A stretch of DNA of 64,000 bases, from contig JANNRJ010000010.1 of assembly GCA_031401235.1 (NCBI GenBank), positions 62,001 through 126,000 of the forward strand, read 5' to 3'. The position numbers were made by a program, and so were the translations under genes. The notes under the pieces were generated by a model that saw only the letters and a list, made by a program, of their open reading frames with translations, was not told where the DNA came from and did no database searches. The DNA is from UBA3006 sp031401235 (GTDB taxonomy: Bacteria > Actinomycetota > Acidimicrobiia > Acidimicrobiales > Ilumatobacteraceae). Positions 8,545 to 16,063 of this stretch are shown in pieces (position 1 is the first letter of the stretch; each line of letters starts with the position of its first letter).

Positions 8545-9218
8545 GTCGACTATCTCGAGTTCAAATGAGCGCACCCGTGCGTTCGGTCGTGGTTTCGAGT
8601 CTCACCTTGAGTAGTGCGGTCGGCGTGTTTGCAATTTCGTTCGGAGTTCTGTCGGTCAGCGCGGGAGCAAGTGTTGCCCAAACATGTGCGCTGTCACTGT
8701 TCACATTTACCGGGGCCTCCCAATTATCGGCGATGAGTGTGATCGCCACCGGTGGCACCGTAAGTGCCGCACTTGGTGGGGCACTGCTACTGGCGGCGCG
8801 AAACTTTGTTTATGGCCTGGCACTGGCGCCACTTATTAAAGGTTCGCTGCGGACCCGATTTTTGGCGGCTCACTTTGTTATCGACGAAACAACGGCAATG
8901 ACTACCGCACAATCGGATCCACGCTTGCGCAAGATTGCGTTCTGGACCACAGCTTTGTCGTTGTTTTCATTTTGGAACTTGGGCACTCTCGTTGGGGCAC
9001 TGCTCGGTAACGGCATCGATCCACAGAAATACGGTCTTGATGTTGCTTTCACCGCGGCATTCGTGGCGATGCTCGCTCCACACTTACGTTCATCGAAGGG
9101 ACGACAAGCCGCGGCGCTTGGCGCGGTGATCTGCATCTTGCTAATTCCGAGCGCACCGATTGGAGTTCCAATACTGGCCGCTGGCCTTGCCGTGTTCATT
9201 GGCCTGAGGCGTTCATGA
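8541..9218 (+). CDS. azlC: AzlC-type branched-chain amino acid exporter subunit
   Basis: An integral membrane protein of about 225 residues with six to seven hydrophobic segments. FTGASQLSAMSV and the AARNFVYGLALAP segment are typical of the AzlC large subunit of AzlCD exporters of branched-chain amino acids. I choose GTG at 8541, overlapping the meaB stop and preceded by GAAGG at 8528-8532; ATG at 8565 is the alternative. The frame is open further upstream but only as overlap with meaB. The small partner azlD follows with a 4-base overlap. Confidence 0.85.
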   Translation: MSRLSRVQMSAPVRSVVVSSLTLSSAVGVFAISFGVLSVSAGASVAQTCALSLFTFTGASQLSAMSVIATGGTVSAALGGALLLAARNFVYGLALAPLIKGSLRTRFLAAHFVIDETTAMTTAQSDPRLRKIAFWTTALSLFSFWNLGTLVGALLGNGIDPQKYGLDVAFTAAFVAMLAPHLRSSKGRQAAALGAVICILLIPSAPIGVPILAAGLAVFIGLRRS

Positions 9219-9544
9219 CCGCGGTCGTTCTGACTAATTACATGTCGTGGTGGCTTGTCATCGGACTCTCGGCCGGTGCATTGGCGTTCAAGGTTGCTGG
9301 TTTCGTGATCGTTGGCTCGCGCAAGTTGCCAAGTGCACTAGAGCAATGCCTGATACTCATACCAGCGGCGTTGCTTGCGGCTCTCGTTGTCAAAGACACA
9401 TTCTCAACCGCCCATGAACTTGTGATCGATGCACGATCAGTGGGGCTGGCAGTGGCAGTGATTGCCGCCTGGCGCAAAGCGCCATTAATTGTCGTAGTTG
9501 TTCTCGCCGCCGGTGCGACGGCTATCACTCGTGGATTTGCCTGA
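9215..9544 (+). CDS. azlD: AzlD-type branched-chain amino acid exporter small subunit
   Basis: A 109-residue membrane protein with four predicted hydrophobic helices, the size of AzlD. The order azlC-azlD with ATGA overlap is the standard arrangement; the two subunits are co-translated and form the exporter in the cytoplasmic membrane. GSRKLPSALEQCLILIPAAL resembles the AzlD segment between helices 1 and 2. The gene ends 3 bases before the convergent SRPBCC gene. Confidence 0.85.
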   Translation: MTAVVLTNYMSWWLVIGLSAGALAFKVAGFVIVGSRKLPSALEQCLILIPAALLAALVVKDTFSTAHELVIDARSVGLAVAVIAAWRKAPLIVVVVLAAGATAITRGFA

Positions 9545-9547
9545 TCG

Positions 9548-10000
9548 CTAAATAGGCGCTGACTCGACAATCAATTTGAGGGCGCGCAAATTGCGTCGCC
9601 AGATAAACCTCAAGATCAATGTACCGCCGAGCAACTCGCCGAGGTATCCACCCAACCACCACGGAAACGTCAGTTTCTCCAACCAACTGAATCGCGTCCG
9701 AGTACCACTCTCTAATGGTGTCAATGTAAATGTGCCAGTTCCCGAAACTATGCCTGTGTGGCGCACGCCGATCACATGTTCGGGTACCCATTCAGTGATC
9801 TCCATTCGATCCGTCAGTCGGATCGGACCGATTTTGGTGTCGCACAGAAACATTGTGCCCACCCCTTGCCGTTGGTCGTTCACAAACCGGATCGCGACTG
9901 CATCAGCCATCCAATCGACATGTCGTTCAATTGGTTCTATAACCTGCCACACACGTACTGGTGTCGCGTCTATCTCAATGCTCACGGCAATGCTGCTCAT
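9548..10000 (-). CDS. SRPBCC-family (START-like) protein
   Basis: A 150-residue protein beginning with an alternating strand, IAVSIEIDATPVRVWQVI, typical of the first strand and helix of SRPBCC/polyketide-cyclase-like folds. The DWMADAVAIRFV and GTGTFTLTPLESGTRTRFSW stretches fit the curved sheet, and the hydrophobic C-terminal helix fits the fold's long helix. These proteins bind hydrophobic ligands; no specific role can be assigned. It follows the methyltransferase gene by 15 bases in the same direction. Confidence 0.75.
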   Translation of the reverse strand: MSSIAVSIEIDATPVRVWQVIEPIERHVDWMADAVAIRFVNDQRQGVGTMFLCDTKIGPIRLTDRMEITEWVPEHVIGVRHTGIVSGTGTFTLTPLESGTRTRFSWLEKLTFPWWLGGYLGELLGGTLILRFIWRRNLRALKLIVESAPI

Positions 10001-10015
10001 CCAATATCAAAGTTA

Positions 10016-10777
10016 CTACGCACCGTGAATTGGAGCCCGACCGTAGGCACTGATGTGTCGAACACTTTCGTCGGTAAAATCGTCGCGCCTGTAGTTGCAC
10101 CACCGCTGTTCACATCTCAATCCAGCCAACGCTGCCATTGCATCAATCTCGGTCACACTTGAATATCGAATACTCCATGGATGTTCAACTCGTCGGCCGT
10201 CGCTGAACTCTTCGGTAAATATGCCGTCAACTCGCTGCTTGTCTGCGAATACGACTGCTTCGCTCATCACAATTGAATTTGGAGTGACTCGATGCACGTG
10301 TGGGTCAACGAAATGGGGGAGTTCACTCGCCGGAACGAAGCAGTCCACCACGACATGGCCGCCCGGTGCGAGCCGAGTGGCGGCATTAGATAGACACTCC
10401 CGCTGTTCGTCGGCGTTCAATAAGTTGAACAACGTGTTATAGGCAAGTAGCACGATACTGAATCGTCCGTCAGGCATGTCCTGCACCATGTGTCCGAGTA
10501 CGGCCCTTACGCGAGCGTCGTCACACTGCTTGGTCTCAAGGCGCCCCAACATTGCCGCCGATGAATCAATACCGATCACACTCACGCCAAGGGCCGCACC
10601 GCGTGCGGCGAGCGGTATCGCGACTCGACCGGTACCTACGCCCAACTCCAAAACCGTTCCGCCCGTGGCTAATTGCAACAAAAATTCGATGCAGTCATCG
10701 ACAACATCAATGTCGTGATACCACTCGTCATACACATCTGCAAAGTCGTCGCCGTAGGTGTTGTGCGAGTATGTCAC
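10016..10777 (-). CDS. Class I SAM-dependent methyltransferase
   Basis: A 253-residue methyltransferase. VLELGVGTGRVAIPLA is motif I (the GxGxG SAM loop), VIGIDSSAAML carries the acidic residue that binds the ribose, and the post-motif region ends with LAPGGHVVVDCF. The N-terminus FADVYDEWYHD is common in methyltransferases of the 'methyltransferase 25/11' type. The acceptor is unknown. Start is GTG at 10775-10777; GGAGG lies only a few bases upstream, so spacing is tight and the start could be one of the nearby alternatives. Confidence 0.82.
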   Translation of the reverse strand: MTYSHNTYGDDFADVYDEWYHDIDVVDDCIEFLLQLATGGTVLELGVGTGRVAIPLAARGAALGVSVIGIDSSAAMLGRLETKQCDDARVRAVLGHMVQDMPDGRFSIVLLAYNTLFNLLNADEQRECLSNAATRLAPGGHVVVDCFVPASELPHFVDPHVHRVTPNSIVMSEAVVFADKQRVDGIFTEEFSDGRRVEHPWSIRYSSVTEIDAMAALAGLRCEQRWCNYRRDDFTDESVRHISAYGRAPIHGA

Positions 10778-10819
10778 GCCTCCATATCAGCAGATTTGGA
10801 CCATGGATCTGGCAAGTTG

Positions 10820-11581
10820 CTACACGGTTCCTGTATATTGAGAACACCCACCCATTTGCTTCGACGAATGGGCCCGGAGCCCGCTTGAGAGAGCGGGCTT
10901 CTGTGTCTTATCTCCACATTCTTGGTCGGTGGACTTGTCGGCCCCGAGAAGTATTAACGACATCCGGGAGCTGACACTTGGTGAGTATTTCGGGACGAAA
11001 TGGGATTTCGAATGTGGATTGAGAATTCCAACCTGGTTCACGAATCCCTTTGCCAATCGGATTGCTCCAACTAAATCACTGTCGTTCGATACGATAAGCG
11101 CCTTCTTGCAAAACCCCCGTGCGCAATCATTAATTAAGTGAACTCCAAGATTCACATGCGATCCCTTCTCTTCGTCAATGACGACACGAGCAAGAGTTGA
11201 CTGCTCTCGTCTGCGAATTACATTGTCTCGCCACATCAAATTGAAGAATATGAGTGGCCTGAACGAAGGTTTAAATAATTCTGAAGGACCGTACTTTCTA
11301 TCTGCAATAGCCTTCCATCGAACGTCGGATCGAAAATGCCCCTTGTGAATTGTGATGTTTGGATTGACTCGCAGCGCTCGCAAGTAAACCGCCTGACGTG
11401 AATGAGCGCCGTCGTCATTGTGGCGACTGTTAATCGTGGCAGTGAAGTATCTGATTATGCTGATTTCATCCCGAGGAAGTAGTAAGCGGACAAACTTCTC
11501 GAGGTCGAGCCATCTAAATGGCGTTCCTTTGAGCGCGCCGTAATACAGGTTTAGCCCATCGATGTACACACCAGTAGCCAT
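10820..11581 (-). CDS. NYN-domain (PIN-like) protein, putative ribonuclease
   Basis: A 253-residue protein. GVYIDGLNLYYG is the first strand with the conserved Asp-x-x-Asn, and ALIVSNDSDLVGAI carries the second acidic motif; both match the NYN/LabA-type PIN-fold nuclease domain. Start ATG at 11579-11581 has an excellent GGAGGAGAG Shine-Dalgarno, so the ten-residue upstream extension is rejected. The last 30 residues do not belong to the domain and are encoded across two DNA hairpins (10851-10899), which suggests the true functional end of the protein is earlier or that the sequence has another role there. Confidence 0.82.
   Translation of the reverse strand: MATGVYIDGLNLYYGALKGTPFRWLDLEKFVRLLLPRDEISIIRYFTATINSRHNDDGAHSRQAVYLRALRVNPNITIHKGHFRSDVRWKAIADRKYGPSELFKPSFRPLIFFNLMWRDNVIRRREQSTLARVVIDEEKGSHVNLGVHLINDCARGFCKKALIVSNDSDLVGAIRLAKGFVNQVGILNPHSKSHFVPKYSPSVSSRMSLILLGADKSTDQECGDKTQKPALSSGLRAHSSKQMGGCSQYTGTV
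10851..10899 (+). other. Two adjacent inverted repeats inside the tail of the NYN gene
   Basis: CCCATT (10851-10856) pairs with AATGGG (10867-10872), and AGCCCGCT (10878-10885) pairs perfectly with AGCGGGCT (10892-10899) over a TGAGAG loop. Read on the + strand the second stem is followed by a T-rich stretch, and a TATATT box lies at 10834-10839, so a short + strand RNA is conceivable. On the - strand no T-run follows. Confidence 0.5.
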
Positions 11582-11682
11582 TTCTCTCCTCCCCGGCGAA
11601 TGAACATACATATGGGGTGCTGTGCGGATCCGATAATTGCACGGCGAAAGTGTTGCGCGCTTTCCAAGTACCCTTCACAGTG

Positions 11683-12816
11683 ATGGTGACATACCTCGAT
11701 CACGCGGCGACCACGCCCATGCGCCCAGAGGCGATAGAGGCGATGTTGCCGTATCTCGATGGCATGTATGCCAACCCATCTGGTTCGCATCGATTTGCAC
11801 GTCAAGCACGCCTAGCCATTGACGAAGCCCGTGACACCGTGGCCGAAGTTCTTGGCTGTAAAGCGGGAGAAGTGATTTTTACCAGCGGCGGTACCGAAGG
11901 GGATAACTCGGCGGTTCTCGGTGCCGTTCGTAAGCGTGGCGGATTGGCTGTGTGTTCGGCGGCTGAGCATCATGCAGTTCTGCACTGCGTTGAACACTTG
12001 CACGGGAATGTCGTGGGAGTTAATGCACTTGGCTCAATTGACATCGAAGCTCTTTCTGAAACACTCGCAAATGCAAGTGACGATAATCCAATTACAGTCG
12101 TGTCTGTCATGGCGGTGAATAATGAAGTGGGAACTGTCACGCCATTGCACGAAGTTGCCAAGATCGTGCGCAAGCATGCCCCCAATGCATTGCTCCACTC
12201 CGACGCGGTGCAGGCTGCCTGTTGGTCAGATCTGCGAGAAGTTTCGAAACTTGTCGATGTGATGACGCTTTCCGCGCACAAATTTGGCGGTCCAAAGGGA
12301 GTCGGCATCATGATGACTCGTCTCGGCAAGGAACTTGAACCACTCATTTTGGGTGGTGGCCAAGAGCGTGATCGGCGCAGTGGTACCCACAATGTTGCCG
12401 GAATCGTTGCTACCGCCACTGCACTTCGAAGCACCGATACCAATCGTCAAGCCGAAGTCGAACGAATAGGCAAATTGCGAGATCGTCTTGTCGATGATGT
12501 GCGTGCCGCCGTACCCGATGTTCTTGAAACCGTTCCCCGCGAACATCGCGTTGCGGGAATTGCGCATTTGTGTATCAAGGGATGTGAAAGTGAAGCATTG
12601 CTCTATTTGCTCGACGAAGCCGAGGTGTGCGCATCGGCTGCATCGGCGTGTGCAAGCGGAGCAATGGAGCCTTCTCACGTATTGCAGTCCATGGGTGTCG
12701 ACCGTGAGTGGAGTATGGGCGCGTTGCGTTTGAGTCTTGGACACAGCACGCATGATGACGATATTGATCGTGCTATTGAAGTGCTCGTCGAGGCGATTCA
12801 CAAACTGCGCCGCTAG
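11683..12816 (+). CDS. Cysteine desulfurase (NifS/IscS type)
   Basis: Removes sulfur from cysteine and holds it as a persulfide for Fe-S clusters and tRNA thiolation. The 377-residue protein has YLDHAATTPMRPEA, VNNEVGTV, HSDAVQA and SAHKFGGPKGVG, where Lys200 binds pyridoxal phosphate. The mobile loop with the catalytic Cys lies in the EVCASAASACASG segment near residue 320. The frame is open from 11617, but family similarity begins at ATG 11683 and no Shine-Dalgarno is obvious for any start; GTG at 11680 is an alternative. mnmA follows after 32 bases, so the likely recipient is tRNA 2-thiouridine synthesis. Confidence 0.93.
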   Translation: MVTYLDHAATTPMRPEAIEAMLPYLDGMYANPSGSHRFARQARLAIDEARDTVAEVLGCKAGEVIFTSGGTEGDNSAVLGAVRKRGGLAVCSAAEHHAVLHCVEHLHGNVVGVNALGSIDIEALSETLANASDDNPITVVSVMAVNNEVGTVTPLHEVAKIVRKHAPNALLHSDAVQAACWSDLREVSKLVDVMTLSAHKFGGPKGVGIMMTRLGKELEPLILGGGQERDRRSGTHNVAGIVATATALRSTDTNRQAEVERIGKLRDRLVDDVRAAVPDVLETVPREHRVAGIAHLCIKGCESEALLYLLDEAEVCASAASACASGAMEPSHVLQSMGVDREWSMGALRLSLGHSTHDDDIDRAIEVLVEAIHKLRR

Positions 12817-12848
12817 AACCTCGATCCAATCCCGTAGCCTTATTTGAT

Positions 12849-13922
12849 ATGAAAGTGCTTGTCGCCATGTCTGGAGGGGTCGATTCATCGGTCGCCGCAG
12901 CCGAGCTCAAGGCCGGCGGTCATGAAGTTGTCGGTGTCACCATGCGCCTGTGGGGTGGCGAAAGCGATACCGGATGCTGCTCGGTTTCTGATGTGGATGA
13001 TGCCCGTCGTGTGGCCCAACAACTTGGCATCGATCATCTGGTGTTCAATTTCTCGGATGATTTCAATACTCACGTAGTCAATCCATATATCAAGGCCCAC
13101 GTGGATGGCTTCACACCGAATCCGTGTATCGAATGCAATCGCCATCTCAAATTTGATCGCCTCAGCGAGCGAGCCCGTCTGCTCGGCTTCGACGCAATTG
13201 CTACCGGACATCACGCCCAAATCGAACGCGACGACAATGGCACGCTGCGTCTAACCCGCGGTCACGACGGCGCCAAGGATCAGAGCTATGTCGTGCACAT
13301 GTTGGATCAATCAGAACTCAATTACACAATGTTTCCAGTTGGTCATCTCACCAAAACTCAGGTACGGGAGCGCGCCCAAGAACTCGGGCTTCGCACCGCC
13401 GCCAAGCCCGACAGTCAAGATGTATGTTTCATCAGTCGTACCGGAGGTCGTGAAGCATTTCTAGGCAAGCGCATTCCATTTCGATCTGCACAGGTAGTTC
13501 ACGAAGACGGAACTCACGCGGGCGAAGTCGAAGCACTTGAACTTGTCACCATTGGACAACGCAAAGGTCTTGGCCTGCCGGGTGGGGGACCAAAGCGTTA
13601 CGTGGTAGAAGTCGATACGCCCAATGCACGTGTCGTGATCGGTGACGAATCACGCCTCTTGAGCGAATCATTTACCGTGCATAGCATCGTCTGGTCGGAC
13701 GTAGGTGATTCCACACGACTTGCCTTAACCAATGATGTGTTGGTGCAGAGCAGTGCCCATGGGCAGGTGTATCCGGCAACGGTTGAAACTATGAGCGGCA
13801 TGTACGACATGGTTCGTCTCACCTGGTCGTTACCACAGCGTCGAATCGCCCCTGGTCAAAGCGTCGTGTTCTATGACGCCACAAATCGGTATGTCATCGG
13901 TGGAGGGATCGCTTCGAACTAG
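12849..13922 (+). CDS. mnmA: tRNA-specific 2-thiouridylase
   Basis: Adenylates and thiolates uridine 34 of Lys, Glu and Gln tRNAs. The 357-residue protein begins MKVLVAMSGGVDSSVAA, the PP-loop ATP-binding motif SGGVDSS. NPCIECNRHLKF contains the first catalytic cysteine (C93) and DSQDVCFIS the second near residue 195; both are needed to carry the persulfide. The C-terminal half has TIGQRKGLGLPGG, typical of MnmA. Start has no clear Shine-Dalgarno and may be leaderless or coupled to the desulfurase gene just upstream. Confidence 0.96.
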   Translation: MKVLVAMSGGVDSSVAAAELKAGGHEVVGVTMRLWGGESDTGCCSVSDVDDARRVAQQLGIDHLVFNFSDDFNTHVVNPYIKAHVDGFTPNPCIECNRHLKFDRLSERARLLGFDAIATGHHAQIERDDNGTLRLTRGHDGAKDQSYVVHMLDQSELNYTMFPVGHLTKTQVRERAQELGLRTAAKPDSQDVCFISRTGGREAFLGKRIPFRSAQVVHEDGTHAGEVEALELVTIGQRKGLGLPGGGPKRYVVEVDTPNARVVIGDESRLLSESFTVHSIVWSDVGDSTRLALTNDVLVQSSAHGQVYPATVETMSGMYDMVRLTWSLPQRRIAPGQSVVFYDATNRYVIGGGIASN

Positions 13923-13932
13923 TAAATCCGCG

Positions 13933-14310
13933 TTAAATAACGGCGATTACCACGCCAGCGATGGCACAACCGGCACTGATGAATCCAATCATTATCGTGG
14001 CTACCCACGTCGCCGTTTTTAACGGAATTCGTGACATTTCGTTTCGGAGATCTGAAAAACCTTCCTTCATTTCTGCTCGCACGGCTTTGAACTCAGAAGC
14101 CATTTCGCTCCGCACGGATTTGAACTCGGAGGTCATATCGGTTCGCAAGTTGACACTTTCAGAACGCAGTGACGCGAAGTTAGAATCCAATTGAACCGCC
14201 ACGTTGTAGAGATCAGTTCCGGTGACAGGTTGATCTTTGCGCCCTTCGTGTTGCTCGTTCACAAATCCTCCCAGTCGGTGTATTTCGTTAAGAGATTCAG
14301 GCTTAGTCAT
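13933..14310 (-). CDS. Small coiled-coil protein with C-terminal membrane anchor
   Basis: A 125-residue protein without a signal peptide. Residues 35-90 form a long helix with regularly spaced hydrophobic residues and repeated SEFKSVRSEM / SEFKAVRAEM units, typical of a coiled coil. Residues 97-125 are one hydrophobic segment ending at the C-terminus, so the protein is probably tail-anchored with the coiled coil in the cytoplasm. A strong GGAGG precedes the ATG. Two proteins of the same design occur at 43.7-44.7 kb. Function unknown. Confidence 0.75.
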   Translation of the reverse strand: MTKPESLNEIHRLGGFVNEQHEGRKDQPVTGTDLYNVAVQLDSNFASLRSESVNLRTDMTSEFKSVRSEMASEFKAVRAEMKEGFSDLRNEMSRIPLKTATWVATIMIGFISAGCAIAGVVIAVI

Positions 14311-14347
14311 ATCGTCCTCCGTTGATTAAGTGACAATAGAGAAGATG

Positions 14348-14384
14348 TGTACTTCTACTTGTAGCGGATGTACTTCCATTTGTA
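14348..14384. promoter_or_regulatory. Tandem 16-bp direct repeat at 21-bp spacing upstream of the coiled-coil gene
   Basis: TGTACTTCTACTTGTA at 14348-14363 and TGTACTTCCATTTGTA at 14369-14384 agree at 14 of 16 positions and are exactly two helical turns apart. They lie about 40-75 bases upstream of the gene starting at 14310, so they may be an operator for it. The second copy runs into the 12-mer CATTTGTAAATG, which recurs exactly upstream of recC at 44752-44763. Confidence 0.5.
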
Positions 14385-14496
14385 AATGCCCACAAGATCA
14401 TCGGACGTCCGTTGAAGTGTGCATTGCCTATAATTATCCGTAAAGGAACATTAAATTTGGTAGCAGTATCATTTCGAGCCTGTAGCCCGATAAAGA

Positions 14497-14823
14497 TCAG
14501 GCCGAGGTGGCCACACGGAGGCTCGTCAAGTCAACTTGTACCATTCCGCCGATAATACGTGTGTCGTACACGGGAAGCCCCTGTTCCTTGACGGCCTCCC
14601 ACCCAGTGTTCAGGTCAAATGCCCATTGGTGCCCCGGGCAGACAAGTCGTCCCCGAAGAATCACACCTTCGACCAGTTCGCGCTGACGGTGAATGCAGAT
14701 GTTGTTCATGGCAAAGCATTTGTCGTCATGAAACACGACAAGAATATTGAAATCATCGCCTCGGGTGACCACCACTTTCTTCTGTTTCTTGACTTGCTCA
14801 ATTGGTGCAATATCGATCCACAT
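14497..14823 (-). CDS. Rieske-type [2Fe-2S] ferredoxin
   Basis: A 108-residue soluble Rieske protein. NICIHRQREL has the first Cys-x-His pair (C43, H45) and VCPGHQWAFD the second Cys-x2-His pair (C62, H65), the four ligands of a Rieske cluster. The fold and size match the ferredoxin subunits of oxygenase systems (NirD/NdoA-like). It is the last gene of a three-gene unit, diiron protein - ferredoxin - Rieske, with gaps of 41 and 3 bases, so it probably supplies electrons to that oxygenase-like protein. Confidence 0.9.
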   Translation of the reverse strand: MWIDIAPIEQVKKQKKVVVTRGDDFNILVVFHDDKCFAMNNICIHRQRELVEGVILRGRLVCPGHQWAFDLNTGWEAVKEQGLPVYDTRIIGGMVQVDLTSLRVATSA

Positions 14824-14826
14824 CGG

Positions 14827-15210
14827 TTAATCCGTGTCCTTATCACTTAGCAATTTATTCTTTATTCGTTCCATGGCATTGTCCGGAAGCTCGCGAGCAT
14901 TAGGCAGAGCATTCAACGCTTTCTGATCGGGATCCCACGTGATGCTTACATCGCCAGATACATAAGTTTGGCATGCGAGCCGCCATCCTTGTTCGAGAAG
15001 ATCGCCCAACCGATCCCGCTCGCGCATCTGAGGCAAACTCAAATTTTCGGCTCCTTCTGTTACCAGCACTCGGTCAGTTCCGCAATTCCCGCTTGCGCAG
15101 CGATAGGGAACGCCACAGTCATTTCGAATGGCTATTCGCAATAGATTGACATCGTCACCATCTGGAAACTCAATGGAGCGTCCGGTGGTGACGAATTTTA
15201 TCGATGGCAT
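14827..15210 (-). CDS. [2Fe-2S] ferredoxin with one cluster Cys replaced by Asp
   Basis: A 127-residue plant-type ferredoxin domain followed by a helical tail. Cysteines at 32, 38, 43 and 80 are visible. In canonical members the ligands are C-x4-C-x2-C and a distant C; here the third position is Asp46 (CGTD rather than CGTC), while an additional Cys lies at 32. Either Asp or Cys32 may act as ligand. It sits between the diiron protein and the Rieske protein in one operon, which fits an electron-transfer role to that enzyme. Confidence 0.85.
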   Translation of the reverse strand: MPSIKFVTTGRSIEFPDGDDVNLLRIAIRNDCGVPYRCASGNCGTDRVLVTEGAENLSLPQMRERDRLGDLLEQGWRLACQTYVSGDVSITWDPDQKALNALPNARELPDNAMERIKNKLLSDKDTD

Positions 15211-15251
15211 CTATCTGGGATAGTAAATGTTCGGCCGCTGATCTGGCTGAG

Positions 15252-15965
15252 TTAGGCGTCGACCAAATTGCCTGCAACGTAGGTGTCATACAGTGCCTTG
15301 GTGTAGGAGAAACGCATCTCAGCACCGGCGCGTACGATATCCAGACAACGCTCTTGTAGGTCAGGAGTATCGGCGTTCTCCAAAACGATTTGGTATCCAC
15401 GTTCCCCATGCACTTCGTCTGAAGTAATGTGCAGTTCGAAGAATTCGACTTCATCCTCGGTGAAACCATATTTCTCGATGAGCGGGGGAAGCTGCCTACG
15501 ATAAATTCCGGGCACCTGTGATTCAAGGCCAACGACCAACGCGGCAGTAGCCACCGTAAAGTGTTCGCGCATTGCGATTGCGTAGCACCAACCTTGGAGA
15601 CCACGAGTCACTGCGTTCATGTTCTTCGGATCCTCCACCCGTTCACGTGTCGTGCCACACGCCTCGGCAAAGCGAATCAGTAGGTCAGTGTGGCGTACGC
15701 CCGACAGTTCTTCTTCATACATATTCTGAAGCAAGAAATCTTTTGCGTCCGTACAACGGTCCGGCGTATTGGCGTAGATGTAGCCGAGATAGTCGGCAAA
15801 TGGCCCGACATAGTGAAAGTGGTTCTCGGCCCAGCGAGCGAAATGATGGCGCTTGAGTTCGCCATTGGCCCACGCTTGGCTGAACGAGGCATTGCGTGCT
15901 TCACGGCCCTGTATTGCTTCTTCCAGCGCAGTTCTGAATTGTTCCTTGTTGAGTAGCGTGCTCAT
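15252..15965 (-). CDS. Haem-oxygenase-like diiron oxidase/oxygenase (CADD/PqqC/TenA superfamily)
   Basis: A 237-residue all-helical protein of the haem-oxygenase-like fold. The six ligands of the diiron branch (as in Chlamydia CADD) can be aligned: E85 and H92 in EEELSGVRH, E148 in VGLESQV, and H179, D183, H186 in LHITSDEVHG with the exact H-x3-D-x2-H spacing. HHFARWAENHF is the usual PqqC/TenA-like helix. Such enzymes use O2 for oxidative cleavages, decarboxylation or N-oxygenation. Start ATG 15965 has GGGGA upstream; the 77-residue extension is rejected. A ferredoxin and a Rieske protein follow directly and are plausible reductants. Confidence 0.88.
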   Translation of the reverse strand: MSTLLNKEQFRTALEEAIQGREARNASFSQAWANGELKRHHFARWAENHFHYVGPFADYLGYIYANTPDRCTDAKDFLLQNMYEEELSGVRHTDLLIRFAEACGTTRERVEDPKNMNAVTRGLQGWCYAIAMREHFTVATAALVVGLESQVPGIYRRQLPPLIEKYGFTEDEVEFFELHITSDEVHGERGYQIVLENADTPDLQERCLDIVRAGAEMRFSYTKALYDTYVAGNLVDA

Positions 15966-16042
15966 TGTGAGTCCCCTTCGTTGTTGTCGTCTGAGTGCCA
16001 TGACCATGGCACATTGGAGGCAACACACCCCCTGTTCGTATA

Positions 16043-16052
16043 TTGTATACAA
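16043..16052. promoter_or_regulatory. Perfect palindrome TTGTATACAA, putative GntR operator (site 1)
   Basis: Lies in the divergent region between the diiron-protein gene (start 15965) and the gamma-glutamyltransferase-like gene (start 16064). Regulators of the FadR/FCD branch of GntR often bind palindromes centred on GTATAC. Three related sites occur upstream of other genes of the same island, and the island encodes two FCD-type GntR proteins. Confidence 0.6.
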
Positions 16053-16063
16053 AAGTGAAGAAC

